64,000 bases of DNA from an uncultured Paracoccaceae bacterium (lineage in GTDB: Bacteria > Pseudomonadota > Alphaproteobacteria > Rhodobacterales > Rhodobacteraceae): NCBI GenBank assembly GCA_947493335.1, contig CANLQO010000009.1, positions 1-64,000 of the forward strand, read 5' to 3'. The notes under the pieces are model-generated. The model ran no database searches. It was not told the origin of the DNA and saw nothing but the letters and a program-made list of their open reading frames with translations. Below are positions 27,109 through 35,782 of the stretch, in pieces. Made by a program: the position numbers and the translations under genes. How positions within the stretch are numbered: the first letter of the stretch is position 1; each line of letters opens with the position of its first letter.

Positions 27109-28347
27109 ATGCTTCAACCAATGATCGCAGATGCCCACCAAATCTCCCCTGAAAGCGCACGCGCAAAGCCCGCCGCGATGCCATGGGAAGACCCGTTTTT
27201 GATGGACAGCCTGCTGACCGAAGAAGAACGGATGATTCAAAAGACAGCCCAAGCCTATTGTCAGGAAAAGCTGGCTCCGCGCGTTCTTGAGGCCAACCGG
27301 CATGAACATTTCGACCCTGAGATTATGGCCGAGATGGGTGAACTTGGCCTGCTAGGCAGCACTCTGCCCGAAGACTATGGCTGCGTCGAAGCGTCTTATG
27401 TGGCCTACGGTTTGGTCGCGCGTGAGGTTGAGCGCGTCGACAGCGGCTACCGCTCTGCCATGTCGGTGCAGTCCTCTTTGGTGATGCACCCGATCTTTGC
27501 CTATGGCACCGAAGAGCAGCGCACGAAATTCCTACCCAAACTGGCCACGGGCGAATGGATCGGCTGTTTCGGCCTGACCGAACCTGACCATGGCTCCGAC
27601 CCCGGTTCAATGATCACGCGCGCCACCAAAGTTGACGGCGGCTTTGAGTTGAGTGGCGCAAAGAACTGGATCACCAACAGCCCGATCGCGGATGTGTTCA
27701 TCGTTTGGGCCAAGTCCGACGCCCATGAAGGCAAAATCAAAGGTTTTGTCCTTGAAAAGGGCATGAAGGGGCTGGCGGCGCCCACGATCGACGGCAAATT
27801 CTCGCTGCGCGCGTCCATCACTGGCATGATCCAGATGGATGAGGTCTTTGTGCCGGATGAAAACCTTTTGCCCAATGTGGCAGGCTTGGCGGGGCCATTC
27901 GGCTGCCTGAACCGCGCGCGATACGGTATCTCTTGGGGGGCAATGGGTGCGGCAGAGGCCTGCTGGCACGCTGCACGGCAATACACGATGGATCGCAAGC
28001 AATTCGGCAAACCCCTCGCCGCAACCCAATTGATTCAAAAGAAACTGGCGGACATGCAGACCGACATCTCCCTTGGCCTTCTCGGGTCGCTGCAACTGGG
28101 CCGCTTGATGGATGCACACAACAATTCCGCCGAGCTGATCAGCCTGATGAAGCGCAACAACTGCGGCAAGGCCTTGGCCATCGCCCGTGAATCGCGTGAC
28201 ATGCATGGCGGCAATGGTGTGAGCGACGAATACGGCGTCATACGTCACGTCATGAACCTCGAAGCCGTCAATACCTATGAGGGGACCCATGATGTGCACG
28301 CCCTGATCCTTGGGCGGGCTCAGACCGGTTTGCAGGCGTTTCAGTAA
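27109..28347 (+). CDS. Glutaryl-CoA dehydrogenase (GcdH-like)
   Basis: The 412-residue protein matches GcdH more than general ACADs: a long N-terminal segment, [44 protein letters not shown], and the catalytic Glu in [15 protein letters not shown] with the conserved Arg upstream. It would oxidise and decarboxylate glutaryl-CoA to crotonyl-CoA. It heads a plus-strand operon with the KynB-like hydrolase and the FadJ-like enzyme, so glutaryl-CoA or a close analogue may be an intermediate of this block. Confidence 0.88.
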   Translation: MLQPMIADAHQISPESARAKPAAMPWEDPFLMDSLLTEEERMIQKTAQAYCQEKLAPRVLEANRHEHFDPEIMAEMGELGLLGSTLPEDYGCVEASYVAYGLVAREVERVDSGYRSAMSVQSSLVMHPIFAYGTEEQRTKFLPKLATGEWIGCFGLTEPDHGSDPGSMITRATKVDGGFELSGAKNWITNSPIADVFIVWAKSDAHEGKIKGFVLEKGMKGLAAPTIDGKFSLRASITGMIQMDEVFVPDENLLPNVAGLAGPFGCLNRARYGISWGAMGAAEACWHAARQYTMDRKQFGKPLAATQLIQKKLADMQTDISLGLLGSLQLGRLMDAHNNSAELISLMKRNNCGKALAIARESRDMHGGNGVSDEYGVIRHVMNLEAVNTYEGTHDVHALILGRAQTGLQAFQ

Positions 28348-29159
28348 TGGAAAGCAGCGGGATTGATTGGGAAGACGCCTTTGCCAACATGGCCTATATC
28401 GACGGCGGCGCGAACTTTCCCGACATTTGGGCGGCACGGGCGGCGGCGTTTCGGGCAAAGACAAACGGGCAACTTGATCTGAGCTACGGCGCAGACCCGC
28501 GCCTGACCTTTGATCTGTTCCTGCCCGATACCCCGCCAAAAGGCTTGTCGGTCTTTATCCACGGCGGCTTTTGGCTGGCCTTTGGCAAATCCGATTGGAG
28601 CGATCTGGCGCAGGGCGCGGTTGATCGTGGTTGGGCCGTCGCGATCCCGCAATACAGCTTGGCTCCAGCCGTACGCATAGCCGAGATCACCACTCAGGTC
28701 GCTGCCGCCATCGAGCAAGCCGCATCGCGTGTTGCGGGGCCAATTCATATATCGGGGCATTCGGCAGGCGGGCATCTGGCCAGCCGGATGATTTGCACGG
28801 AGAGCCCGCTGCCCGCGCCGGTTTTGTCGCGTGTGAAAAACGTCGTTTCGATCAGCGGCGTCCACGACCTGCGCCCGTTGCGGTTACACAGTATGAACGA
28901 AACGCTCAGGCTTGATGCGGAGGACGCGATCAGCGAAAGCCCGGCCTTGCGCGGCCGACAGTCGGGGCCAAAGTTCACCGCTTGGGTGGGCGAAAACGAA
29001 CGACCCGAATTCCTGCGCCAATCCGCCTTGATATGCGAAGCATGGGGGGGCTTTGGCCAAACCCGGCTGGCGCTTGATCCCGGGCGGCACCACTTTGACG
29101 TCATCGACGGCCTGACGTCGGCCAATAGCCCCCTGACCCAAGCCCTGTTGGACGCATAA
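28347..29159 (+). CDS. Alpha/beta hydrolase, probable kynurenine formamidase
   Basis: The HGGFW oxyanion motif (FIHGGFWLAFG), the nucleophile elbow GHSAGGH, and a C-terminal His in RHHFDVIDGL make up a carboxylesterase-like hydrolase of arylformamidase type. It is 270 residues with no signal peptide. It would hydrolyse N-formylkynurenine to kynurenine, the one step missing from the minus-strand tryptophan genes. It overlaps the GcdH stop by one base and abuts the next gene. It is not the cyclase-type bacterial KynB but a hydrolase-fold equivalent. Confidence 0.75.
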   Translation: MESSGIDWEDAFANMAYIDGGANFPDIWAARAAAFRAKTNGQLDLSYGADPRLTFDLFLPDTPPKGLSVFIHGGFWLAFGKSDWSDLAQGAVDRGWAVAIPQYSLAPAVRIAEITTQVAAAIEQAASRVAGPIHISGHSAGGHLASRMICTESPLPAPVLSRVKNVVSISGVHDLRPLRLHSMNETLRLDAEDAISESPALRGRQSGPKFTAWVGENERPEFLRQSALICEAWGGFGQTRLALDPGRHHFDVIDGLTSANSPLTQALLDA

Positions 29160-31118
29160 ATGGCCGTTTCAATCCAGATGCGTGGCCAGATTGCCGTTGT
29201 CACGATCGACAACCCGCCTGTGAATGCGACGTCACACGCCGAGCGCCTTGGGCTGCACAACGCGCTGCATCAAACGACACAGGATGAGGCCGTAAAGGCG
29301 GTGGTTTTGCACTGCGCGGGACGCACGTTTATCGCAGGCGCCGACATCACCGAATTTGGCGCACCACCAAAAGACCCCAACCTGCCCGATCTGCTGGCCC
29401 AAATCGAAGCTGCGCCCAAACCTTGGGTCGCCGCAATCCACGGCACGGCCCTTGGTGGTGGTCTGGAAACCGCGCTGGTCTGTCATTATCGCATTGCTGA
29501 TGGTGCCGCGAAACTTGGCCTGCCGGAGGTCACCCTTGGCCTGATCCCCGGCGCGGGTGGGACGGTCCGCTTGCCACGGCTGATTGCGCCGGACCACGCG
29601 CTCGAAATGATCGCAGGTGGCAAACCGATTGCAGCCGCACACGCGCTGGACCTTGGTCTGATCGACAAAATCGCACAGGGCAATCTTTTGGACGAGGCTA
29701 TCAGCTTGGCAGAAGAAGCCACAAAGCGACCAACTCCACCAGCGCTTATTGAGCGCCCAGTCCTCGCGGTGACGTCACAGGACACGTGGGACAGCGCAGC
29801 TCGCAAGATCACGGCTAGGGCCCGCGGACAGACATCCCCTATCGCTGCAATCACTGCGCTGAAAAATGCCTTGAAACTGGACGCCCCCACAGCCCTTGCT
29901 GCCGAACGCGCCCTGTTTCTGGAACTGCGCGAAAGCGACCAGTGCAAAGCCCTGCGGCACATCTTTTTTGCAGAACGCGCCGCGGCGCAAGGCGGCAAGA
30001 TCAAAGGGGTCACGGCGGGTCCGCTGTCGCATATTGGTGTTGTTGGTGGTGGCACGATGGGTGCGGGGATCGCTGTGGCCTGCTTGCTGGCCGGTTACCG
30101 CGTGACACTGATCGAGCGCAACACCGAGGCTGCCGATGCGGGCCGTGACCGTGTGCATTCGACCTTGGATCAAAGCCTAAAACGCGGCGTGTTGACGGGC
30201 GTCGCGCACCTGCACACCGTTGAAAACTTCCAAATTTCCACCAGCTATTCCGCCATTTCTGACGCGGATCTGGTGATCGAAGCGGTGTTTGAGGACATGC
30301 AGGTCAAGATCGACGTTCTCACAGCGCTTGAAGCCGCAGTGCGCCCCGATGCGATCCTTGCGACAAACACATCCTATCTGGACATCAACGTCATGGCGGC
30401 GGCGCTCATGCGGCCATCGCGCGTGATCGGGCTGCATTTCTTTTCGCCCGCGCACATCATGAAACTGCTTGAAATTGTCGTGACCGATAGTGTCGATGAC
30501 CAAACCACCGCAACCGCCTTTGCCTTTGCCATGCGGCTGAAAAAGATCGCAGTGCGCGCAAAAGTGGGCGAGGGATTCATCGCCAACCGGATCATGTCCG
30601 CCTACAGGCGCGAGGCGGAATATATGCTGGAAGATGGCGCGATGCCCTGGGACATTGACACCGCCATGCGCGAGTTCGGCTTCCCCTTGGGCATCTTCGA
30701 GATGCAGGATCTTGCGGGCCTTGATATTTCATGGGCCATGCGCAAACGGCTGAACGCGACCCGTGACCGAACCCAACGATACGTCGATATTGGCGACAAA
30801 CTGTGCGAGGCCGGCCATTTCGGCCGCAAGACTGGACGCGGCTATTATGACTATTCCGACAATGGCAATGCCCGCCCGTCTGCAGGGACACGCGCGCTGA
30901 TTATGGCCGAGTCCCAGCGCAAAGGTATCACGCGCGTGCAGATTTCAGACAAGGCCATCATGGTCCGCATCCTTGGCCGTATCAGGTCTGAGGCGGCGAT
31001 GCTTCTTTATGAAGGCATCGCAAGATGCGCGGACGACATTGATGTGGTGATGGTCAACGCGTTTGGGTTCCCACGATGGACCGGCGGCCCCATGTTTCAT
31101 GCATCCGGCCAAGACTGA
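29160..31118 (+). CDS. Bifunctional enoyl-CoA hydratase/3-hydroxyacyl-CoA dehydrogenase (FadJ-type)
   Basis: Residues about 1-190 are a crotonase domain (AGRTFIAGADITEFG, HGTALGGGLETALVCHYR, GLPEVTLGLIPGAGGT with both catalytic Glu). Residues about 290-470 form the NAD domain (GVVGGGTMGAGIA), followed by two C-terminal helical dehydrogenase domains (FSPAHIMKLLEIV, GEGFIANRIM). At 652 residues it is slightly short of FadJ. It performs two consecutive beta-oxidation steps for the acyl-CoA chain produced from the ring. The start codon follows the previous stop directly. Confidence 0.9.
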   Translation: MAVSIQMRGQIAVVTIDNPPVNATSHAERLGLHNALHQTTQDEAVKAVVLHCAGRTFIAGADITEFGAPPKDPNLPDLLAQIEAAPKPWVAAIHGTALGGGLETALVCHYRIADGAAKLGLPEVTLGLIPGAGGTVRLPRLIAPDHALEMIAGGKPIAAAHALDLGLIDKIAQGNLLDEAISLAEEATKRPTPPALIERPVLAVTSQDTWDSAARKITARARGQTSPIAAITALKNALKLDAPTALAAERALFLELRESDQCKALRHIFFAERAAAQGGKIKGVTAGPLSHIGVVGGGTMGAGIAVACLLAGYRVTLIERNTEAADAGRDRVHSTLDQSLKRGVLTGVAHLHTVENFQISTSYSAISDADLVIEAVFEDMQVKIDVLTALEAAVRPDAILATNTSYLDINVMAAALMRPSRVIGLHFFSPAHIMKLLEIVVTDSVDDQTTATAFAFAMRLKKIAVRAKVGEGFIANRIMSAYRREAEYMLEDGAMPWDIDTAMREFGFPLGIFEMQDLAGLDISWAMRKRLNATRDRTQRYVDIGDKLCEAGHFGRKTGRGYYDYSDNGNARPSAGTRALIMAESQRKGITRVQISDKAIMVRILGRIRSEAAMLLYEGIARCADDIDVVMVNAFGFPRWTGGPMFHASGQD

Positions 31119-31130
31119 TCACAGACTGCC

Positions 31131-31835
31131 TTAGCCAACGCTGCCGGGGCCATCCAACCGGCTGGATGTGTCCTCGCGCAAATGCCTTGCGATCATTTTG
31201 GCAAAGGCCGCGCGCCATCCGTCGGCCAGTTGAGGCATCGCAGCCAATTGGGCGGCATCGTCTGGGTCGATGCGCTTAGTCAACCGCGCTTGGGTCACGC
31301 GGCGCACGGTCCAATTCGGCTGTGGGCGATCAATCAGGCCAATGGTGTCCCCCACCGCAACCGCGCCACCGTCCAACACGCGATAATACCACCCCGTGCG
31401 CCCCGTCTTTTGAAACAGGTAAGGCATCTTGTCTTGCCCCGTATGCAGCCCCAGTTTCCAACAGGGTTGGCGTCCCTGCAATATCTGCACCGTGGCACTG
31501 CCAAGACGCAGAATGTCACCGATGCACAGGGTGTCTTCGGTCATCCCAACGGTCGAGATATTTTCACCAAAAGCCGCCGCGGCTGTCCCAAGCGTCATAA
31601 GACCTTCTGCCTGCCACGCCGCGTAGTGATCAAAGGCATAGTGATGGATGGCCTTGTCTGCGCCGCCATGCACCGCAAGATCAGCTTGGGCATCGCGGAC
31701 AAAGCCGTGTGGGCCGATGTCTTGCGCGCCAGCAACGAGATCTTTCTGGATGGCCGACGGGGGCTTGCCCGGACAGCGGTCCTGGACCGCTCCGACAAAC
31801 ACACCATCAATCCGCGCCATCAATTGTGGGATCAT
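31131..31835 (-). CDS. MOSC-domain protein (YiiM-like)
   Basis: The 234-residue protein carries a MOSC domain with the conserved Cys in GRQPCWKLGLHTG, as well as the YiiM-type elements HGGADKAIHHYAFDHY and TGWYYRVLDGG. YiiM proteins use molybdenum cofactor to detoxify N-hydroxylated bases. Its start overlaps the MarR gene stop by four bases, so the regulator probably controls it. It is convergent with the FadJ-type gene. Confidence 0.82.
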   Translation of the reverse strand: MIPQLMARIDGVFVGAVQDRCPGKPPSAIQKDLVAGAQDIGPHGFVRDAQADLAVHGGADKAIHHYAFDHYAAWQAEGLMTLGTAAAAFGENISTVGMTEDTLCIGDILRLGSATVQILQGRQPCWKLGLHTGQDKMPYLFQKTGRTGWYYRVLDGGAVAVGDTIGLIDRPQPNWTVRRVTQARLTKRIDPDDAAQLAAMPQLADGWRAAFAKMIARHLREDTSSRLDGPGSVG

Positions 31836-32383
31836 GCGGTCTGCCTATCTTGATGTTCGACACATATCTGCATCGTCTCTGACGGGGCCAAGGGCAGTGA
31901 AAGAAGCTGACAAAACGCGGTGTCACCTTTGGTTTGATGAAACCGGCAGCTGCGGCATTGCCCGAATGTCTTTGCACCATTCAACGCAAGAGCTTGCCGC
32001 AAGGTCTCGCGCAATCCGCTTTCCAAGGCATCTGCCGCAGGGCCCGTCAATTTCGCCAACGCTACAGCTACAACTCCATCATCGCCCAACACAGCCTGAC
32101 CCGCATTGCTCAACGCGTAAGAGATCGAGCGTTTATCGCTATCAGACCGCACCTCTTCCACATAGCCCTTGCGCAGCAACGCCTTGAGGGTCTGCGACAT
32201 GGTTCCCCGTGTGGTCCCTAGAAACTCGGCAACATGCGAGGGCGAGCGCGAGAACCGGTTGGCATCGCGCAGGTATTCAAGCGCCGCTCGCTGCACAGGA
32301 TTAAGATCACCTGCCCAGCTGCTGGCGCTGTCCAGTCTTGCCAATCTGTTCATCAAGGCGCGGATGTTTTGATCTGTTGTCAT
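31832..32383 (-). CDS. MarR-family regulator
   Basis: The 183-residue protein has a winged helix (SPSHVAEFLGTTRGTMSQTLKALLRKGYVEEVRSDSDKRSISYALS). A C-terminal cysteine pair and a nearby His (GQCRSCRFHQTKGDTAFCQLLSLPL) may bind metal or react with oxidants, unusual among MarR proteins. It is followed by the MOSC gene with a four-base overlap and is divergent from the secreted protein at 32475, so it may regulate both. Confidence 0.85.
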   Translation of the reverse strand: MTTDQNIRALMNRLARLDSASSWAGDLNPVQRAALEYLRDANRFSRSPSHVAEFLGTTRGTMSQTLKALLRKGYVEEVRSDSDKRSISYALSNAGQAVLGDDGVVAVALAKLTGPAADALESGLRETLRQALALNGAKTFGQCRSCRFHQTKGDTAFCQLLSLPLAPSETMQICVEHQDRQTA

Positions 32384-32474
32384 GTCATTTAAGTATCGAG
32401 TCGAAATTACTATTGCAATCCCAATTTGAGATATGTTAGCGAATCGCTATTAAATCACACCAAGGAGACTCGCA

Positions 32475-33227
32475 ATGACCAACCTGATATCAATCACAAC
32501 CGCCGCAATTGCGCTTGCCGCTGGCGCAGCCTTTGCCGGCGGGGATCACGCCGCCGACATGCACGACGTGGTTCAATCGCCCGCAGATTCCAGCAAGGTC
32601 GCCGCCTTTGACATTCTGGCCGCCCACGCACATCGCACTGGCAACACTGTGACGTTTCACATGACCACAAACGGAACCGCCGGGTCACAGATCCCGGCCA
32701 CAAAGGGCGCTGTTGGCGGGGCCGACGTCTGGTCCTATGTCTGGCCCACGTCGCTTTCCCCGTCTGCCGCTGGCTTTGAGGGCGGCACCGGCATTCTGGC
32801 CATGGCGGCCACCAGCCACCCAGACTTTGATGACACGCCCCTGTTCGACGAAAATGGCGATGGCGATCCTGCGAACGATGGCGTGGAATGGCACAGCCAT
32901 TGGGTTGTCCTGACCCCAACCGAGGCTTGCGGCCCAAGTGCTTTGGCCGTGCGCGACATCCCCGAGGGCAGCGCCCCGAAACTGCCCGCAACATGGCCCG
33001 GCTTTCCGATCTTTCTGGACAGCCCCGGCTTTACGCCCTTGTTTGACGGGCCCGAAATCAGCGTCAATGCTGGCTTTGCCAGTGACGTGGACTTGTCCGG
33101 GGTCACCTATGACGGCGTGACGGCGGCCATGCGTGTAAACGCGAACATCCACGCCCCCCTGTTGTGCGTGACAGATGTTTTTGATGTGGCCTCAGGCGAT
33201 CTTAGCCTGCCGGGTATGTTGAAGTGA
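32475..33227 (+). CDS. Secreted hypothetical protein
   Basis: A clear signal peptide (ITTAAIALAAGAAFAGG) precedes a mature domain of about 230 residues with two Cys and several His/Asp patches (HAHRTGNTVTFHM, FDENGDGDPANDG, EWHSHWVVL). The Asp/Gly stretch could bind calcium. A GGAG ribosome binding site precedes the ATG. It is divergent from the MarR gene by 91 bases. No known enzyme family is recognisable. Confidence 0.75.
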   Translation: MTNLISITTAAIALAAGAAFAGGDHAADMHDVVQSPADSSKVAAFDILAAHAHRTGNTVTFHMTTNGTAGSQIPATKGAVGGADVWSYVWPTSLSPSAAGFEGGTGILAMAATSHPDFDDTPLFDENGDGDPANDGVEWHSHWVVLTPTEACGPSALAVRDIPEGSAPKLPATWPGFPIFLDSPGFTPLFDGPEISVNAGFASDVDLSGVTYDGVTAAMRVNANIHAPLLCVTDVFDVASGDLSLPGMLK

Positions 33228-33236
33228 TAAAGTAAG

Positions 33237-33263
33237 GGCAGCGGCATGTTTCGTGCCGCTGCC
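33237..33263 (+). terminator. Stem-loop after the secreted protein gene
   Basis: GGCAGCGGCA and TGCCGCTGCC form a perfect ten-pair stem around a seven-base loop 10 bases after the stop codon. It has no T-run, so it may be a weak terminator or an mRNA stabiliser separating this gene from the PadR operon. Confidence 0.6.
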
Positions 33264-33316
33264 ATCATCGATGGAACGCTCGCAGAAGGGGTCAAGTAGG
33301 TTCCAACCAAATCCAC

Positions 33317-33339
33317 TTGACGCATCGACCATCGAGGTA
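33317..33339 (+). promoter_or_regulatory. Putative PadR-binding site 1
   Basis: A 23-base stretch just before the PadR gene shares TTGA-N-GC, CATCGA and a final TA, at identical spacing, with the site at 33743-33765 before the GST gene. Its position between -35-like TTGACG and the start codon suits autoregulation. Confidence 0.45.
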
Positions 33340-33351
33340 TAGGTGAGCCGC

Positions 33352-33723
33352 ATGAACAAGATTGCATCCACACCCAACCTGCTCGACCCCGAATACTGGG
33401 GCAACACGATCAAGATGAGCCTGTCAAAGTTCTTTATTCTTTGCGTTCTGCAGGATGAGGAATTGCATGGCTACGACATCGCCAAATCTGTTGAGCGGCG
33501 CACCGATGGCTGCTGCACCCCGCGTGAAGGCACGATCTATCCGGTGCTCAAGCAGTTCACCGAAGGTGGCTATGTCACCTTCAAATCCGAAATCGTCTCG
33601 GGCCGGGAACGCAAAATCTACGCGGTGACCGACAAGGGACGCCAGGCCTTCCAGGTCGCCCTGGCCGAATGGATGAAAATCACACGCTGCCTTCAGGACT
33701 GCTCCTGCGCGGCCTGCCCGTAA
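33352..33723 (+). CDS. PadR-family regulator with cysteine-rich tail
   Basis: The 123-residue protein has the PadR winged helix (FFILCVLQDEELHGYDIAKSVERR, then EGTIYPVLKQFTEGGYV and SGRERKIYAVTDKG). It is unusual in having seven Cys: C31, the vicinal pair C54-C55 next to the recognition helix, and C113, C117, C119 and C122 in a short tail. This pattern resembles thiol metalloid sensors rather than the phenolic-acid PadR proteins. AGGTGAG precedes the ATG at 33352. It heads the operon that follows. Ligand unknown; a soft metal, metalloid or electrophile is likely. Confidence 0.82.
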   Translation: MNKIASTPNLLDPEYWGNTIKMSLSKFFILCVLQDEELHGYDIAKSVERRTDGCCTPREGTIYPVLKQFTEGGYVTFKSEIVSGRERKIYAVTDKGRQAFQVALAEWMKITRCLQDCSCAACP

Positions 33724-33742
33724 AAAAATTTGCCAATACACA

Positions 33743-33765
33743 TTGATGCTCGATGCATCGAACTA
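33743..33765 (+). promoter_or_regulatory. Putative PadR-binding site 2
   Basis: The region contains the perfect palindrome TCGATGCATCGA (33750-33761) and matches site 1 at TTGA-N-GC, CATCGA and TA. It lies 17 bases before the GST start codon, so the enzyme genes may have their own regulated promoter in addition to read-through from the PadR gene. Confidence 0.5.
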
Positions 33766-33781
33766 CCACAAAGGACCCATC

Positions 33782-34483
33782 ATGAAAATTGTCAGCTTCA
33801 AGATCTGCCCGTTTGTCCAGCGCGTCACCGCGCTGCTGGAGGCCAAGGGCATCGACTATGATCTGGAATTCATCAGCCTTAGCAATAAACCCCAGTGGTT
33901 TCTCGACATCTCGCCCAATGCGCAGGTGCCGCTCTTGATCACCGACGAGGGCGAGGCGCTTTTTGAAAGCGACGCGATCGTGGAATACATCGAAGAAGCC
34001 TACGCTCCTTTGCGCGCGAACCTAACGCCCGTTGAAAAGGCGCGCGAACGCGCCTGGAGCTATCTGGCCACCAAGCACTACCTGCCCCAATGTGGCGCGC
34101 AGCGCAGTGCCGATCCGGACATCCTGACCGAACGCAGCCAAAAGCTGGACAAAGCCTTTGACACGATTGAGGCACAGCTGGACGACACCAAATTCTTTGC
34201 TGGTGACGACATCGGCATGGTCGACGTGGCTTGGCTTGTGCTGTTGCACCGTGCCTGCATCATTGAACAGAAAAGCGGTCATGACTTCCTTGGCAATCGA
34301 CCCAAGCTGAAGGCATGGCAGACCAACATCATGCAATCCGGCCTACCCGCCAAATCCGTCGCACCTGACTTCGTCGCGGAATTCTCGGACTTCTACCTGT
34401 CCGATCAGACCTATCTGGGCCGCGGCGCTGCCGCCAAAAGCCGCGAATTCAGCGACAGTGCGCCGCTGGAAATGTGCTGCTGA
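33782..34483 (+). CDS. Omega-like glutathione S-transferase with a Cys-Cys tail
   Basis: The thioredoxin-like domain has an active-site Cys9 in FKICPFVQR, the arrangement of Omega-class GSTs and dehydroascorbate reductases, with a PLLITDEGEALFESDAIVEYIEE glutathione-binding segment. A helical C-domain follows. The protein ends in EMCC after a flexible stretch of about 18 residues. Omega GSTs do thiol transfer and reductions rather than simple conjugation; the human enzyme also reduces methylarsonate. AAGGA precedes the ATG. It is second in the PadR operon. Confidence 0.85.
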   Translation: MKIVSFKICPFVQRVTALLEAKGIDYDLEFISLSNKPQWFLDISPNAQVPLLITDEGEALFESDAIVEYIEEAYAPLRANLTPVEKARERAWSYLATKHYLPQCGAQRSADPDILTERSQKLDKAFDTIEAQLDDTKFFAGDDIGMVDVAWLVLLHRACIIEQKSGHDFLGNRPKLKAWQTNIMQSGLPAKSVAPDFVAEFSDFYLSDQTYLGRGAAAKSREFSDSAPLEMCC

Positions 34484-34504
34484 ACACTGGGACAGGACAA
34501 AGAC

Positions 34505-35725
34505 ATGAGCATATTTGACACCGCCCCCGCAAAAACCGGGGACACATTCGTCCGGCACAATCCGAACTATCTCAAGATGTTCTACGGCACCGATCAGGTC
34601 ACCCCGTTCTGGGTGGCCGATATGGACCTGCCCATCGCCGACCCGATCAAAGAGGCCCTGAAATACGTCGCCGAACGTGGCCAATTTGCCTATGAATTCA
34701 ACTCTGAAGGCATCTTTGCCTCCATCTCTGGCTGGTTCGCCCGCCGTCACGATCTGACGCTGAACCCCAAGAACTTCGTGCCCTTCCCCGGCGTGTTGAC
34801 GGCGATTTCCCTGCTGATCCGAGAGCTGTCAGACCAGGGCGATGGCGTCCTGATCCAGATTCCCGCCTACCATCAGTTTGGCAAGATCATCAGCTCTGCC
34901 GGACGTGAGGTTATCAAGTCATCGTTGATCAACGACGACGGCCACTACCGGATGGACTATGCCGATCTTGAGGCCAAGCTGACCCCCGACAACGTCAAGC
35001 TGATGTTGCTTTGCAACCCGCACAATCCGGTTGGTCGGGTCTGGACGGCCAGGGAACTCGCACAGGTTGTTGAGATTGCCGAACGTCACGGCGTCACCAT
35101 CATCAGTGACGAAATCCATGCTGACATCCTTTACGGCGACAACCGCTTTACCAGCCTCTCCTCGCTGGAAAACCAGCGACATGTCGCGGTGCTGGGATCG
35201 CCCGCCAAAACCTTTGGCATGCAAAGCATCTCGAACGGCTACATCTACACCGAAAACGAGGACATCCTGAAACGGATGAAACATGTCGAGGATTCCATGT
35301 ATCTAGGCCACGGCAATGCCTTCACAACATTTGCCACCATCGCGGCCTATGAAAAGGGCGACGCATGGGTCGATGAGCTGCTGAGCTATCTGCAAGGCAC
35401 CGTCGACTGGATCGGTGCGTTTTTGGCCCGTGATTTGCCTTGCGTGAAAATGTCACCGGTCGAAGGCACCTATCAGGTCTGGCTGGATTGCACGGATACC
35501 GGGATCGAGGGCGAGGCGCTTAAAGCCAAACTGGGCGAGGCAGGCTTCGGTGCCACACCGGGCACATGGTTCGATGATACGGCCACCCGGTTCATCCGCA
35601 TCAACATCGCCGCCCCGCGCGCGGATATCCAAGACGCGCTCAAACGGTTCAAGGCGGTGCTGGATGAAGCCTCCTCGCAAGACCCTGGGTCTTCTACCGA
35701 CGCCTCAACAAACACCTGCTGCTAG
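34505..35725 (+). CDS. MalY/PatB-type C-S lyase with a Cys-Cys tail
   Basis: This fold-I PLP enzyme has the MalY/PatB motifs: FWVADMDLPIADPI at the start, CNPHNPVGRVW, ISDEIHADILYG, and the PLP lysine in GSPAKTFGM. It would cleave the C-S bond of cysteine conjugates or cystathionine to a thiol, pyruvate and ammonia. The last 17 residues are a Ser/Thr/Asp-rich linker ending in TNTCC, absent from ordinary family members. That echoes the Cys-Cys end of the GST upstream. A GST followed by a C-S lyase suggests a mercapturate-like detoxification sequence. Confidence 0.88.
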   Translation: MSIFDTAPAKTGDTFVRHNPNYLKMFYGTDQVTPFWVADMDLPIADPIKEALKYVAERGQFAYEFNSEGIFASISGWFARRHDLTLNPKNFVPFPGVLTAISLLIRELSDQGDGVLIQIPAYHQFGKIISSAGREVIKSSLINDDGHYRMDYADLEAKLTPDNVKLMLLCNPHNPVGRVWTARELAQVVEIAERHGVTIISDEIHADILYGDNRFTSLSSLENQRHVAVLGSPAKTFGMQSISNGYIYTENEDILKRMKHVEDSMYLGHGNAFTTFATIAAYEKGDAWVDELLSYLQGTVDWIGAFLARDLPCVKMSPVEGTYQVWLDCTDTGIEGEALKAKLGEAGFGATPGTWFDDTATRFIRINIAAPRADIQDALKRFKAVLDEASSQDPGSSTDASTNTCC

Positions 35726-35782
35726 GCAGCAATCAGCGTGGCCGTCCCAGCAGGGGCGGCCACATTCGCAAAGGAAAACACC

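Noticed and set aside
33352-33723. Phenolic-acid-responsive PadR
   Set aside because: No phenolic acid decarboxylase is nearby, and the Cys pairs and tail point to a thiol-reactive or metal ligand.
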